From FEN-1297 sp046704565 (GTDB taxonomy: Bacteria > Bacteroidota > Ignavibacteria > Ignavibacteriales > Ignavibacteriaceae): 9,618 bases of DNA. The translations under genes and the position numbers were made by a program. The stretch lies in contig JBJKRP010000144.1 in the NCBI GenBank assembly GCA_046704565.1, positions 1 through 9,618 of the forward strand. Reading direction: 5' to 3'. The stretch's first letter is position 1. Each line of letters opens with the position of its first letter. The notes below the pieces were generated by a model that saw only the letters and a list, made by a program, of their open reading frames with translations, had not been told where the DNA came from and ran no database searches. Shown in pieces: positions 1 to 7,103 of this stretch.

Positions 1-2
1 CG

Positions 3-791
3 GCTCTTCATTTAGTGCAAAGGAAAGATACAACTTTTGACTTCGATTCATCGGCTGTAAGTCTTCTTAAGAAATTTGCCGAAGCCGGAAGCCCCGAAGC
101 CTTAACACTCCTTGGAAGGATGTACGAGCAAGGGGTGTATTTCCCGAAAGATTTAATCCAGGCATCGGTCTATTACATTAGAGCAATGAGACTCGACTCT
201 CCACGCTCTCCTTTCTTTTTATGGAAGATGGTAAAGGCTCCGGGTTATTTTGCCAACCTCAAAAACAAAATAGACAGCAATGATCCAAGGGCAATGTTTG
301 TGTGGTACGGGCTGGTAACTTCCGGACTCGACCAGCAAATAACAGAGGCTGATGCAGTTAAGCTTCTTGAAAAGTCGGCTGCAATGAATTACCTGCCTTC
401 GCTGAATGAGCTTGGACTTGATCTCTACACAGGTAAATATTTGAAGCAAGACCGAAGCAAGGCATTACAGGTTTGGCAGTTTGCCGAAAAACTCGGAAGC
501 AGCGAAGCAAAAGTCAGAATTGATGTGGCTAAGATTTACGGCTTTGTAAAGAAAGCAGATTATCAAAAAGCCGTAGAAGATATTTCAAAAGAGATTGATG
601 AAGGTTCCGTGCTTGCGCAGGCAACTCTTGCCTATTGCTATGAGAACGGTATCGGATTGGAAACAAGCGAGCCGGAGGCGGTAAAGTATTTTCGTCTTGC
701 CGCTCAAAGAGGAAGCAGGTTTGCCTACGATGAACTGAGAAGATTGTACGATGCACTTAGACCAAATGATAAAATGTTCCAGTTGAATTAG
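3..791 (+). CDS. Sel1-like tetratricopeptide-repeat protein, 5' end cut by window
   Basis: The frame is open from the left edge (A-L-H-L before the GTG at 15), so the gene probably begins outside the window and the GTG at 15 is not a convincing start. The visible part is about 262 residues of alpha-helical Sel1-type repeats. Counted from the GTG, the clearest units are near residues 28-58 (ALTLLGRMYEQGV), 116-155 (EKSAAMNYLPSLNELGLDLY, then KALQVWQFAEKLGSSEAK) and 200-245 (AQATLAYCYENGIGLETSEP, then EAVKYFRLAAQRGS). In this family the repeats form a solenoid that binds other proteins; nothing here names the partner. I see no signal peptide or membrane segment in the visible part. The stop TAG runs straight into the Shine-Dalgarno of the next gene, which implies co-transcription. 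Fold assignment is secure; function is unknown. Confidence 0.85.
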   Translation, partial: ALHLVQRKDTTFDFDSSAVSLLKKFAEAGSPEALTLLGRMYEQGVYFPKDLIQASVYYIRAMRLDSPRSPFFLWKMVKAPGYFANLKNKIDSNDPRAMFVWYGLVTSGLDQQITEADAVKLLEKSAAMNYLPSLNELGLDLYTGKYLKQDRSKALQVWQFAEKLGSSEAKVRIDVAKIYGFVKKADYQKAVEDISKEIDEGSVLAQATLAYCYENGIGLETSEPEAVKYFRLAAQRGSRFAYDELRRLYDALRPNDKMFQLN

Positions 792-802
792 GAGACGGTA
801 AA

Positions 803-1834
803 ATGAGAGCAGTTGGCTTATATAAATATTTACCTGTTGATAATCCGGAATGCCTGGTTGATGTTGATATTCCAAAACCAAAGCCGCAAGGACACGATTT
901 ATTAGTCAGGGTAAAAGCAATATCGGTAAATCCGGTTGATGTAAAGACAAGAGCTCCTAAAGATAAAGAAGAGCAGGCACCAAAAATTTTAGGATGGGAC
1001 GCAGCCGGCATAGTTGAAGAGACCGGAAGTGAAGTTACATTATTTAATAAGAACGATAAAGTTTATTACTCCGGAAGTATTATACGGCAGGGAAGCTATT
1101 CCGAATTTCAATTAGTAGATGAAAGGATTACCGGACGTAAACCGGAAAACCTGTCTTTTGAAGAAGCCGCAGCTTTGCCTTTAACTACGATAACAGCATG
1201 GGAAGGAATGTTTGAACAAATGTTAATTCCTATTGACGACGCTGAAAAGACAAATGGAAAATCTATTTTAATTATCGGCGGTGCAGGCGGTGTAGGTTCA
1301 ATAGCAATCCAGCTTGCAAAAAAATTAACCGGGCTTAAAATTATTGCTACTGCTTCAAGATCCGAGACTAAAGATTGGTGCCTTAGCCTTGGTGCCGATT
1401 ATGTAATTAACCATTACAATAATTTTCCCGATGAGTTAAACAAGATTGGAATCAATAATGTTGATTTTATTTTTTGTCTGAATGATACAGGCAGACATTT
1501 TCCCAAAGCGGCAGAAGTTTTAAAACCATTTGGAAGGTTTTGTACGATTGTTGGGACTAAACCCGGCGAACAATTAGATAGCAGCTTATTAAGAAGCAAG
1601 AGCGGAAATTTTTCATGGGAGTTTATGTTTACAAAATCCTCCTTCCAAACACAGGACATGATTTCCCAGCACAACCTGCTTAACAAGACTTCGGAACTGG
1701 TTGAAAAAGGCATTATCAAAACTACGTTGAAAGAAAATTTCGGTAATCTTAATGCGGCAAATCTACGCAAGGCACACGCTAAAATTGAGTCCGGCACTAC
1801 TATCGGCAAAATTGTTCTTAGCGGAATCGAGTAG
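803..1834 (+). CDS. Zinc-independent medium-chain oxidoreductase (quinone oxidoreductase / zinc-type alcohol dehydrogenase-like)
   Basis: This 343-residue protein is a full-length member of the MDR superfamily, most like the NAD(P)H:quinone reductase-like zinc-type alcohol dehydrogenase-like proteins. The N-terminal GroES-like domain (about residues 1-125) carries SVNPVDVKTR at 41-50 and ILGWDAAGIVEETGSEV at 62-78. The Rossmann domain has the nucleotide-binding loop GGAGGVGS at 159-166, followed by A-I-Q-L-A-K and LGADYVINH. The cysteine and histidine ligands of the catalytic and structural zinc sites of true alcohol dehydrogenases are absent, so a zinc-free NAD(P)H reductase of quinones or enones is more likely than an alcohol dehydrogenase. 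The substrate cannot be read from sequence. A clear GGAG at 791-794 lies eight bases before the ATG and overlaps the upstream stop codon, so the gene is translated from an operon with the Sel1-repeat gene. It is cytoplasmic by absence of any leader. Confidence 0.9.
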   Translation: MRAVGLYKYLPVDNPECLVDVDIPKPKPQGHDLLVRVKAISVNPVDVKTRAPKDKEEQAPKILGWDAAGIVEETGSEVTLFNKNDKVYYSGSIIRQGSYSEFQLVDERITGRKPENLSFEEAAALPLTTITAWEGMFEQMLIPIDDAEKTNGKSILIIGGAGGVGSIAIQLAKKLTGLKIIATASRSETKDWCLSLGADYVINHYNNFPDELNKIGINNVDFIFCLNDTGRHFPKAAEVLKPFGRFCTIVGTKPGEQLDSSLLRSKSGNFSWEFMFTKSSFQTQDMISQHNLLNKTSELVEKGIIKTTLKENFGNLNAANLRKAHAKIESGTTIGKIVLSGIE

Positions 1835-1836
1835 CT

Positions 1837-1912
1837 TCTAATTGCTGCATTGTTTAATTGCTAATTTGTTTTCGATGAACATGGACTGCCATTTAACAAT
1901 TAGACAAATATT
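1837..1912. repeat. Degenerate octamer array, two inverted blocks
   Basis: Between two convergent genes the DNA falls into 8-base units. The left block, 1837-1868, reads TCTAATTG, CTGCATTG, TTTAATTG, CTAATTTG. The right block, 1889-1912, reads CCATTTAA, CAATTAGA, CAAATATT, in the opposite orientation. The two are separated by a 20-base spacer, and TCTAATTG at 1837-1844 is the exact reverse complement of CAATTAGA at 1897-1904. The 14-mer GCCATTTAACAATT at 1888-1901 recurs exactly at 4982-4995 in the second array. The low-complexity base composition makes some of the periodicity cheap, but the shared 14-mer and the inversion argue for a dispersed intergenic repeat. Confidence 0.55.
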
Positions 1913-1914
1913 GA

Positions 1915-2544
1915 TTACTTCATCTTAAACGTCTGCCTCATTTCTTCAGCATTAGTAATGCAGACATTTAAGTCTTTAAGAATCCCATCCTCAATATTAT
2001 AAATCCAGCCGTGTATAGAGAGGTTCTGCCCTTCAGTCCATGCGTTCTGAACAATTGTTGTATTACAGACATTTGAAGTTTGTTCAATTACGTTTAACTC
2101 GCACATTCGATCCATCTTTTCTTTTTGATTTTGTATAGAATCGATTTTGTTTTGGTGGTAGCGGTAAACATCCTGAATATTTCTGAGCCAGTTGTCGATA
2201 AGTCCGTGGTCTTTGTTTTCTAAAGCAGCCTTTACGCCGCCGCAGCCGTAATGTCCGCAGACTATAATATGCTTTACTTTTAAAACCTCAACGGCAAACT
2301 GAATTACGGAAAGACAATTAAGATCTGTGTGCACAACAACGTTGGCAATATTCCGGTGGACAAATATTTCGCCGGGGAGAAGGTCTATAATCTGGTTTGC
2401 AGGAACACGGCTGTCCGAGCAGCCAATCCATAGGTATTCCGGCTTCTGCTGCCTGGATAGATTAAGGAAAAAATCCGGGTCGGCTTGCTTCATGCGTTCA
2501 GCCCACAGTTTATTTTTATCAAATAGATGTTTCAAGACTCTCAT
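1915..2544 (-). CDS. can: Beta-class carbonic anhydrase
   Basis: The enzyme interconverts CO2 and bicarbonate in the cytoplasm, supplying bicarbonate to carboxylases. From the ATG at 2544 the protein has 209 residues. The zinc site and catalytic dyad are all present: C42, D44 and R46 in GCSDSR, and H98 and C101 in CGHYGCGG. As I recall, these are exactly the positions of the equivalent residues in E. coli Can, which supports this start. A TTG four codons upstream (2556) is possible, but GGAGA at 2550-2554 sits five bases before the ATG and decides for it. Other family blocks seen are PANQIIDLLPGEIFVHRN and IHGWIYNIEDG near the C-terminus. The gene is divergent from proS across a 147-base gap and convergent with the oxidoreductase gene. 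A TATAAT-like string lies upstream on this strand, but I do not count it as a proven promoter. Confidence 0.96.
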   Translation of the reverse strand: MRVLKHLFDKNKLWAERMKQADPDFFLNLSRQQKPEYLWIGCSDSRVPANQIIDLLPGEIFVHRNIANVVVHTDLNCLSVIQFAVEVLKVKHIIVCGHYGCGGVKAALENKDHGLIDNWLRNIQDVYRYHQNKIDSIQNQKEKMDRMCELNVIEQTSNVCNTTIVQNAWTEGQNLSIHGWIYNIEDGILKDLNVCITNAEEMRQTFKMK

Positions 2545-2626
2545 CGCTGTCTCCAATTAATTAAAAGATATTATACAATATAGTTTAAAAGTAAAATATC
2601 TATTTTAATTTTCTGCACACCGGTTG

Positions 2627-2634
2627 TATCTTTG
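2627..2634 (+). promoter_or_regulatory. -7 box of the proS promoter (TATCTTTG)
   Basis: TATCTTTG matches the Bacteroidota -7 consensus TAnnTTTG at every fixed position. It lies 57 bases before the proS start codon, giving a predicted leader of about 50 bases. About 20 bases upstream there is only a T-rich stretch and no TTTG, so the -33 element is weak. The leader shows no strong Shine-Dalgarno, which is common in this group. Confidence 0.55.
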
Positions 2635-2691
2635 TGCTTTCAATTTCAATCTTTTTTCGATCAAAAATAAATTAATAGAAGACCAACTATA

Positions 2692-4134
2692 ATGAGTAAA
2701 GAAGATCAGATAATACCGCGCAGCAAAGACTTTAACGAATGGTACAATACGCTCGTTCTGAGAGCGGACCTCGCAGACTACGGTCCTGTTCGAGGGACAA
2801 TGATAGTTAAGCCCTACGGCTGGACTCTGTGGGAAAACATCCAGAGTGCTCTCGATAAAAGATTCAAAGCGACGGGAATCGAGAATGCTGCCTTTCCAAT
2901 GTTTATACCGATGAGCTTTCTGGAAAAAGAAGCGCATCATATAGAAGGCTTCGCTCCTGAGCTTGCAGTGGTTACACACGGCGGAGGCAAAGAGCTTAGC
3001 GAGCCGGTCGCCGTTAGACCAACGTCGGAGACCATTATAGGACACGCGTACGCAAAGTGGATTCAGAGCCATCGCGATCTTCCTGTTCTAATTAACCTTT
3101 GGAACAGTGTGGTACGCTGGGAGCTTCATACAAAGTTATTTCTTCGTACCCTTGAATTTTACTGGCAGGAAGGTCATACCGCTCATGCAACCGAAGCCGA
3201 AGCATGGGAAAGAACAAAGCTTATGCTCGATATCTATGCAGACTTTGCAATCAATGACGCTGCTATACCGGTAATACCAGGTGAGAAAACCGAATCTGAA
3301 AAATTTGCAGGCGCCGAACGCACCTTAACAATCGAAGCGATGATGGGCGATGGAAAGGCTCTTCAGTCCGGTACTTCGCATTACCTTGGACAAAATTTCT
3401 CCAAAGCATTCGACATTAAATACCTGGATGTCGATAACATTCAGCAGTTCTGTCATACTACATCCTGGGGATTGAGTACAAGATTTATCGGCGCCATTAT
3501 TATGACTCACGGCGACGATAAAGGACTTGTTCTGCCTCCAAAGCTTGCACCACTTCAGGTTATCATCGTTCCGATTTTCAAAACAGAAGATGAAAAGCCC
3601 TCAGTTCTAAACGAAGCCGAATCGATAAAGAAAGAATTGAGCGATGCAGGGATCAGAATTAAAATTGATTCCAGGGATAATCTCACCGCCGGATATAAAT
3701 TTAATGATTGGGAAATGCGCGGCGTACCGGTTAGAATTGAGATAGGACCGAGGGATATTAAGAACAACTGTGCCGCCGTTGCAAGAAGAGATGTTCCCGG
3801 TAAAGACGGCAAAGCTATTATTTCAAGGGATAGTTTAAAGGAAAGAGTAAAATTATTATTGAATGAAATTCAAAATAATCTTCTTGTTAGAGCCACAAAG
3901 TTCCGCGATGATAATACGTTGAATGTAACTAACTACGACGATTTCAAACGGGCAGTAGAGAAAGGCTTTGCATCTGTCTGGTGGGCTGGCAGCGCCGGGG
4001 ACGAAGCAAAGATAAAAGAAGAAACGAAAGCGTCTGTACGGTGTATTCCATTTAATCAGCCGGGAGGAAAAGGGACATGCTTTTACACCGGTAAGCCTGC
4101 AGATAAGATTGCGGTCTTTGCTAAGTCGTATTAG
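2692..4134 (+). CDS. proS: Prolyl-tRNA synthetase, archaeal/eukaryote-like short form (type 3)
   Basis: This class II synthetase attaches proline to tRNA-Pro using ATP. Its 480 residues are the usual length of the form lacking the bacterial editing (INS) domain. Visible landmarks are RPTSE at 109-113, motif 2 with R142-W-E144 and FLRT at 150-153, QEGHTAHAT at 159-167, the proline/adenylate pocket GTSHYLGQNF at 227-236, and motif 3 SWGLSTRFIGA at 258-268 with R264. The anticodon-binding domain covers roughly 287-390. It ends in the tyrosine (Y480) that closes this type, which in the Thermus enzyme reaches back to the active site. Motif 2 reads ELHTKLF where I would expect E-M-R-T-R-x-F. In the C-terminal zinc domain only one of the expected four zinc cysteines seems to remain (C463, in GTCFYTGKPA), so zinc is probably not bound; I recall the same loss in Bacteroidota relatives. 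It has its own promoter and is monocistronic. Confidence 0.97.
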   Translation: MSKEDQIIPRSKDFNEWYNTLVLRADLADYGPVRGTMIVKPYGWTLWENIQSALDKRFKATGIENAAFPMFIPMSFLEKEAHHIEGFAPELAVVTHGGGKELSEPVAVRPTSETIIGHAYAKWIQSHRDLPVLINLWNSVVRWELHTKLFLRTLEFYWQEGHTAHATEAEAWERTKLMLDIYADFAINDAAIPVIPGEKTESEKFAGAERTLTIEAMMGDGKALQSGTSHYLGQNFSKAFDIKYLDVDNIQQFCHTTSWGLSTRFIGAIIMTHGDDKGLVLPPKLAPLQVIIVPIFKTEDEKPSVLNEAESIKKELSDAGIRIKIDSRDNLTAGYKFNDWEMRGVPVRIEIGPRDIKNNCAAVARRDVPGKDGKAIISRDSLKERVKLLLNEIQNNLLVRATKFRDDNTLNVTNYDDFKRAVEKGFASVWWAGSAGDEAKIKEETKASVRCIPFNQPGGKGTCFYTGKPADKIAVFAKSY

Positions 4135-4175
4135 TCAATAGTATCAGCGAACTTTTTTTTTAAGTGACCTGCAGT

Positions 4176-4199
4176 TTGTCGTTTCGGCAGAAAGGACAA
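4176..4199. other. Stem-loop in the convergent gap after proS
   Basis: TTGTC at 4176-4180 pairs with GACAA at 4195-4199, and TTTC at 4182-4185 pairs with GAAA at 4190-4193. One G-G mismatch separates the two helices and the loop is GGCA. It lies 42 bases after the proS stop and 46 bases after the stop of the opposing methyltransferase gene. A run of nine T at 4153-4161 precedes it on the plus strand instead of following it, so it does not have the canonical form of an intrinsic terminator in either direction. A role in 3'-end formation is possible but unproven. Confidence 0.35.
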
Positions 4200-4245
4200 T
4201 AAACTAACCAGACAACCATTCTAAAAGTGAAAGGCACAAAGTAAT

Positions 4246-4803
4246 TCACGCCTTTTCCAGCAGTGTCGTCAAGCTGCCTTTGATCGCCGGCTCGCCCGTT
4301 ATTTTGAAATTATTTTTTCGAGCGGCATTCAAGGTCACTTCAAACCCTTCTTCGGTTACATGTCCGTTTGGCTCAGCAATTAACATTTTTGCCCCCGGCT
4401 TCAATACCTCGTTCATTTCTTTAAAAACATTTAACACATCCGGCATTTCGTGCAGCACTGCAAATGCCCAGGCAAAATCAATTTGATTTTTTAATGAATT
4501 TATTTCCAGAGAATTTGCCGGACATTGATGAAGTTCAATCCTTTCAAGTACATTTGCTTTCCGTGCCTTCTTCGCCAGTTTCGCAAGCATTTCTTTTTGC
4601 AGGTCAACACATATTACCCTGCCGCTTTTACCAACCATTTTTGCCGCCGGAATGCTGAAGAAACCCATAGCGCTGCCGACGTCCATTACATTCATTCCCT
4701 CCCTTATATAAGGGCTTAATATCTTAACCGGGTTGTGATACAACTTCCTTACCGGGCTTGCAAGAAAATATCCAACCCAAACCGGACATACATGCTCTGC
4801 CAT
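4246..4803 (-). CDS. Class I SAM-dependent methyltransferase
   Basis: A 185-residue single-domain protein with the Rossmann-type methyltransferase fold. Motif I, which binds S-adenosylmethionine, is VMDVGSAMGFFSIPAA at 39-54, with an S in place of the common C in D-x-G-x-G-x-G. The ribose-binding acidic residue is D67 in VICVDLQKEML. Later blocks are FAWAFAVLHEMPD (motif IV) and EVLKPGAKMLIAEP (motif V/VI). The N-terminal stretch HVCPVWVGYFLASPVRKLYH is a conserved lead of a small family I recognise from other anaerobic bacteria and archaea but cannot tie to a substrate. The acceptor is unknown. No strong ribosome-binding site is visible before the ATG. The gene stands alone between convergent proS and divergent alaC. 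Confidence 0.88.
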   Translation of the reverse strand: MAEHVCPVWVGYFLASPVRKLYHNPVKILSPYIREGMNVMDVGSAMGFFSIPAAKMVGKSGRVICVDLQKEMLAKLAKKARKANVLERIELHQCPANSLEINSLKNQIDFAWAFAVLHEMPDVLNVFKEMNEVLKPGAKMLIAEPNGHVTEEGFEVTLNAARKNNFKITGEPAIKGSLTTLLEKA

Positions 4804-4958
4804 TTTCTTTGCCTTTAATTATTTTTGGAATTTTTATTTTAAAGTTCTCATATTTATAAAGACGAACATAGCTAAAATTAATTTTATCATGTAATTTTTT
4901 ATTCCGGCGGAAACACGTTTAGATAGCCGGTTTAATTCTTAACAGGAAAAGCTTTTCG

Positions 4959-5022
4959 CTATTAAATAATTTAGCATTACAGCCATTTAACAATTCAACA
5001 GTTAAACAATGAAATAATTTTT
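4959..5022 (+). repeat. Eight-unit degenerate octamer array (consensus near CAATTNAA)
   Basis: In phase, the units are CTATTAAA, TAATTTAG, CATTACAG, CCATTTAA, CAATTCAA, CAGTTAAA, CAATGAAA and TAATTTTT. The 14-mer at 4982-4995 is identical to one in the array at 1837-1912. The array stops three bases before the predicted -7 box of alaC, so it covers the region where the upstream promoter element would lie. Whether it is a binding platform or only a decayed repeat cannot be told from one window. Confidence 0.55.
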
Positions 5023-5025
5023 TAG

Positions 5026-5033
5026 TAATTTTG
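5026..5033 (+). promoter_or_regulatory. -7 box of the alaC promoter (TAATTTTG)
   Basis: TAATTTTG fits TAnnTTTG exactly and lies 33 bases before the alaC ATG, giving a leader of about 25 bases. No TTTG is found at the -33 position, which is occupied by the octamer array. The leader carries only a weak purine stretch (GAAAG) as ribosome-binding site. Confidence 0.5.
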
Positions 5034-5066
5034 TCTTCATAATTTCCAAACACTTGAAAGAACCAG

Positions 5067-6239
5067 ATGAAATTTGCAAAGAGATTAGACAGGCTCCCAC
5101 CCTATCTTTTCGCGGAACTTAATGCGATAAAATTACAGAAGCGCCAGCAGGGGATTGATATGATTGACCTCGGCATGGGTAATCCCGACCAGGCTACTCC
5201 AAAATTTATTATCGATAAATTAAAACAGGCAGTAGACGATCCGAAGACCCACCGGTATTCAAGATCGAAAGGGATACCGGCAATATTGAAAGCCATTTCA
5301 CGAAAGTATAAACGGGATTTCGGAGTGGACATCAATCCCGAAAACGAGGCAATTGCAACAATCGGAAGCAAAGAAGGATTGGCGCATCTTTGTCTTGCTT
5401 TGCTTGACGGCGGCGATGTTGTTATGGTTCCAAACCCGACCTATCCAATCCACATTTATGGCGTAACTGCAGCAGGAGCCAACGTGGTCTCAATTCCATT
5501 AAGCCCGGAGAATGATTTTATACCGGATATATCTTTAATTACACGCGACATGTGGCCACGCCCCAAAATGCTTATATTAAACTTTCCTGCCAACCCAACT
5601 ACGGCAGTCGTCGATCTTGATTATTTAAAAGAGATAGTCTCGTTCGCTAAGAAGTCGGAAATGATCGTCGTACACGACATGGCTTACAGCGATATTGTAT
5701 TTGACGGGACAAAGGTTCCTTCCATACTTCAGGTGCCGGGTGCAAAGGATATTGCAGTTGAATTCTTTACGATGTCGAAAAGCTACAACATGGCGGGATG
5801 GCGTGTCGGCTTTTGTGTAGGCAATGCGGAAATTTGTAAAGCTCTTGCCAAGTTAAAAAGCTTTTATGATTACGGCATATTTACGCCAATACAAGTTGCT
5901 GCAATTGCCGCTCTCGATTCGCCTTCTTCAGTAACAAAGGAGATTGCCGATGTTTATACTAAAAGGCGCGATGTTTTAGTCGATGGCTTGAACAGCATAG
6001 GCTGGAACGTTAAGAAGCCGAAAGCAAGTATGTTCGTATGGGCTCCTATCCCGGACAAGTTTAAAGATATAGGCTCAATTCAATTCTCCAAATTATTAAT
6101 AGATAAGGCAGAAGTGGTCACTTCTCCAGGAGCAGCTTTTGGAGACCATGGTGAAGGATATCTACGTATTTCAATGGTAGAAAATGAGCAGCGGATAAAA
6201 CAGGCAATCAGGAATATTAAAAAGCTTATGGACAAATAG
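5067..6239 (+). CDS. alaC: Alanine aminotransferase, AlaC type (class I/II, PLP-dependent)
   Basis: The predicted reaction is transfer of an amino group from glutamate to pyruvate, giving alanine. The 390 residues follow E. coli AlaC, as I remember it, closely along their whole length, for example RLDRLPPY at the N-terminus, GSKEGLAHL at 100-108, VPNPTYPIHIYG at 121-132, VPGAKDIAVEFFTMSKSYN at 223-241 and KASMFVWA near 330. The PLP lysine is K238 in MSKSYNMAGWRVGF, with R246 behind it; N176 lies in NFPANPT and D204 in VVHDMAY. The C-terminal carboxylate-binding arginine is in YLRISM. The nearest alternative is an LL-diaminopimelate aminotransferase of the DapL family, which shares these motifs but is less similar in these strings. 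It is probably the first gene of a two-gene unit with the IF-2B-like gene, 75 bases downstream with no terminator between. Confidence 0.9.
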   Translation: MKFAKRLDRLPPYLFAELNAIKLQKRQQGIDMIDLGMGNPDQATPKFIIDKLKQAVDDPKTHRYSRSKGIPAILKAISRKYKRDFGVDINPENEAIATIGSKEGLAHLCLALLDGGDVVMVPNPTYPIHIYGVTAAGANVVSIPLSPENDFIPDISLITRDMWPRPKMLILNFPANPTTAVVDLDYLKEIVSFAKKSEMIVVHDMAYSDIVFDGTKVPSILQVPGAKDIAVEFFTMSKSYNMAGWRVGFCVGNAEICKALAKLKSFYDYGIFTPIQVAAIAALDSPSSVTKEIADVYTKRRDVLVDGLNSIGWNVKKPKASMFVWAPIPDKFKDIGSIQFSKLLIDKAEVVTSPGAAFGDHGEGYLRISMVENEQRIKQAIRNIKKLMDK

Positions 6240-6314
6240 GAATGACCTTATTGTAAATCTTACTGATTGTTATTAGGTAGTCATTCGATTGTCATTTATA
6301 ATGTAGGAAGTTAA

Positions 6315-7103
6315 TTGAAAAATAAAAACTCACTTCAAAATATTCTGAATGATAAGACCTCAGGCTCTTCGGAAATATTGCTGAAGCTGAATAATTACTT
6401 CAAAGACTCTTCTGCAAATTTGAAGCATCTAAAACCCGCTGCTAAACATGCAAAAGATAATCTTTCACACTTTGAGGCTGTTAACGATTATCTGAATTCA
6501 ATCGAAGATATTCTTGATTCCGGTGATTACTTAGAGCTTAAAAAATTCACATCCGATTTTGATATACATCTTCAAACCAAATATGAATTTCTCTATAAGA
6601 ATGCTCAGCCTTTATTGAAGCATGCAAATGCCGTCCTATCCCTTTCAAACAGTAAGACGCTGCTGGAAATTTTTAAGCGATGGAGAAAAGACAATAAAAG
6701 ACTAAAAATAATTCTCTGCGAATCGAGACCTAAGCTGGAAGGAAGAATTTTTGCAGAAGCCTTGTTAAGAGAAAAGATTAAAGTGGAACTCATTTATGAC
6801 TTTATGATTTCACTTTACATTCCTAAAGTTGATGCGGTAATCGTTGGTGCGGATGCCGTTCTGAACAACGGAAATGTCGTTAACAAAACCGGCAGCACAG
6901 CGGCAGCGATTCTTTGCAGGTATTTTAACAAGCCTTTTTATGTTTTCTCTACAAAAGATAAATTCAGCGGTAAAGATTATTTCGTTCAAAAGAAGCAAAA
7001 AGCTGATGAGGTCTGGAAAGTAAAAAGGAAAAACGTTGTTATCTCCAACTTTTATTTCGAAGAAGTGCCGGAAGAATTAATAACAAAAATCATAACAGAT
7101 TAA
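6315..7103 (+). CDS. IF-2B / MtnA-fold protein, non-canonical (lacks catalytic Cys)
   Basis: The C-terminal half is a clear eIF2B-alpha/MtnA/ribose-1,5-bisphosphate isomerase domain: LCESRPKLEGRIFAEAL at 134-150, DAVIVGADAVLNNGNVVNKT at 173-192 and FNKPFYVFSTKDKF at 204-217. The aspartate matching the catalytic one of the isomerases is D180 in GAD. At the position where the isomerases carry a catalytic cysteine (T-H-C-x-S or similar), this protein reads VLSLSNSKTLLEIF at 107-120, with S111 in place of Cys, as in the non-catalytic eIF2B subunits. A sugar-phosphate isomerase role is therefore doubtful; ligand binding is possible. The N-terminal ~100 residues are helical and weakly conserved. 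The start is TTG, since a stop codon lies directly upstream in frame and no ATG occurs in the first half; GGAAG at 6306-6310 supports it. The 262-residue length is somewhat short for the family. Confidence 0.82.
   Translation: MKNKNSLQNILNDKTSGSSEILLKLNNYFKDSSANLKHLKPAAKHAKDNLSHFEAVNDYLNSIEDILDSGDYLELKKFTSDFDIHLQTKYEFLYKNAQPLLKHANAVLSLSNSKTLLEIFKRWRKDNKRLKIILCESRPKLEGRIFAEALLREKIKVELIYDFMISLYIPKVDAVIVGADAVLNNGNVVNKTGSTAAAILCRYFNKPFYVFSTKDKFSGKDYFVQKKQKADEVWKVKRKNVVISNFYFEEVPEELITKIITD

Noticed and set aside
2545..2556. TTG at 2556 as start of carbonic anhydrase
   Set aside because: The downstream ATG at 2544 has GGAGA at proper spacing and gives the family's standard residue numbering; the TTG would place that site inside the coding region.
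4153..4161. Run of nine T after proS as an intrinsic terminator
   Set aside because: No hairpin precedes it; the only stem-loop nearby lies downstream, so the order is wrong for a plus-strand terminator.
6240..6314. A third octamer array between alaC and the IF-2B-like gene
   Set aside because: ATTGT recurs at spacings of 16 and 22 bases, which is not a consistent 8-base step, so it does not belong with the other arrays.
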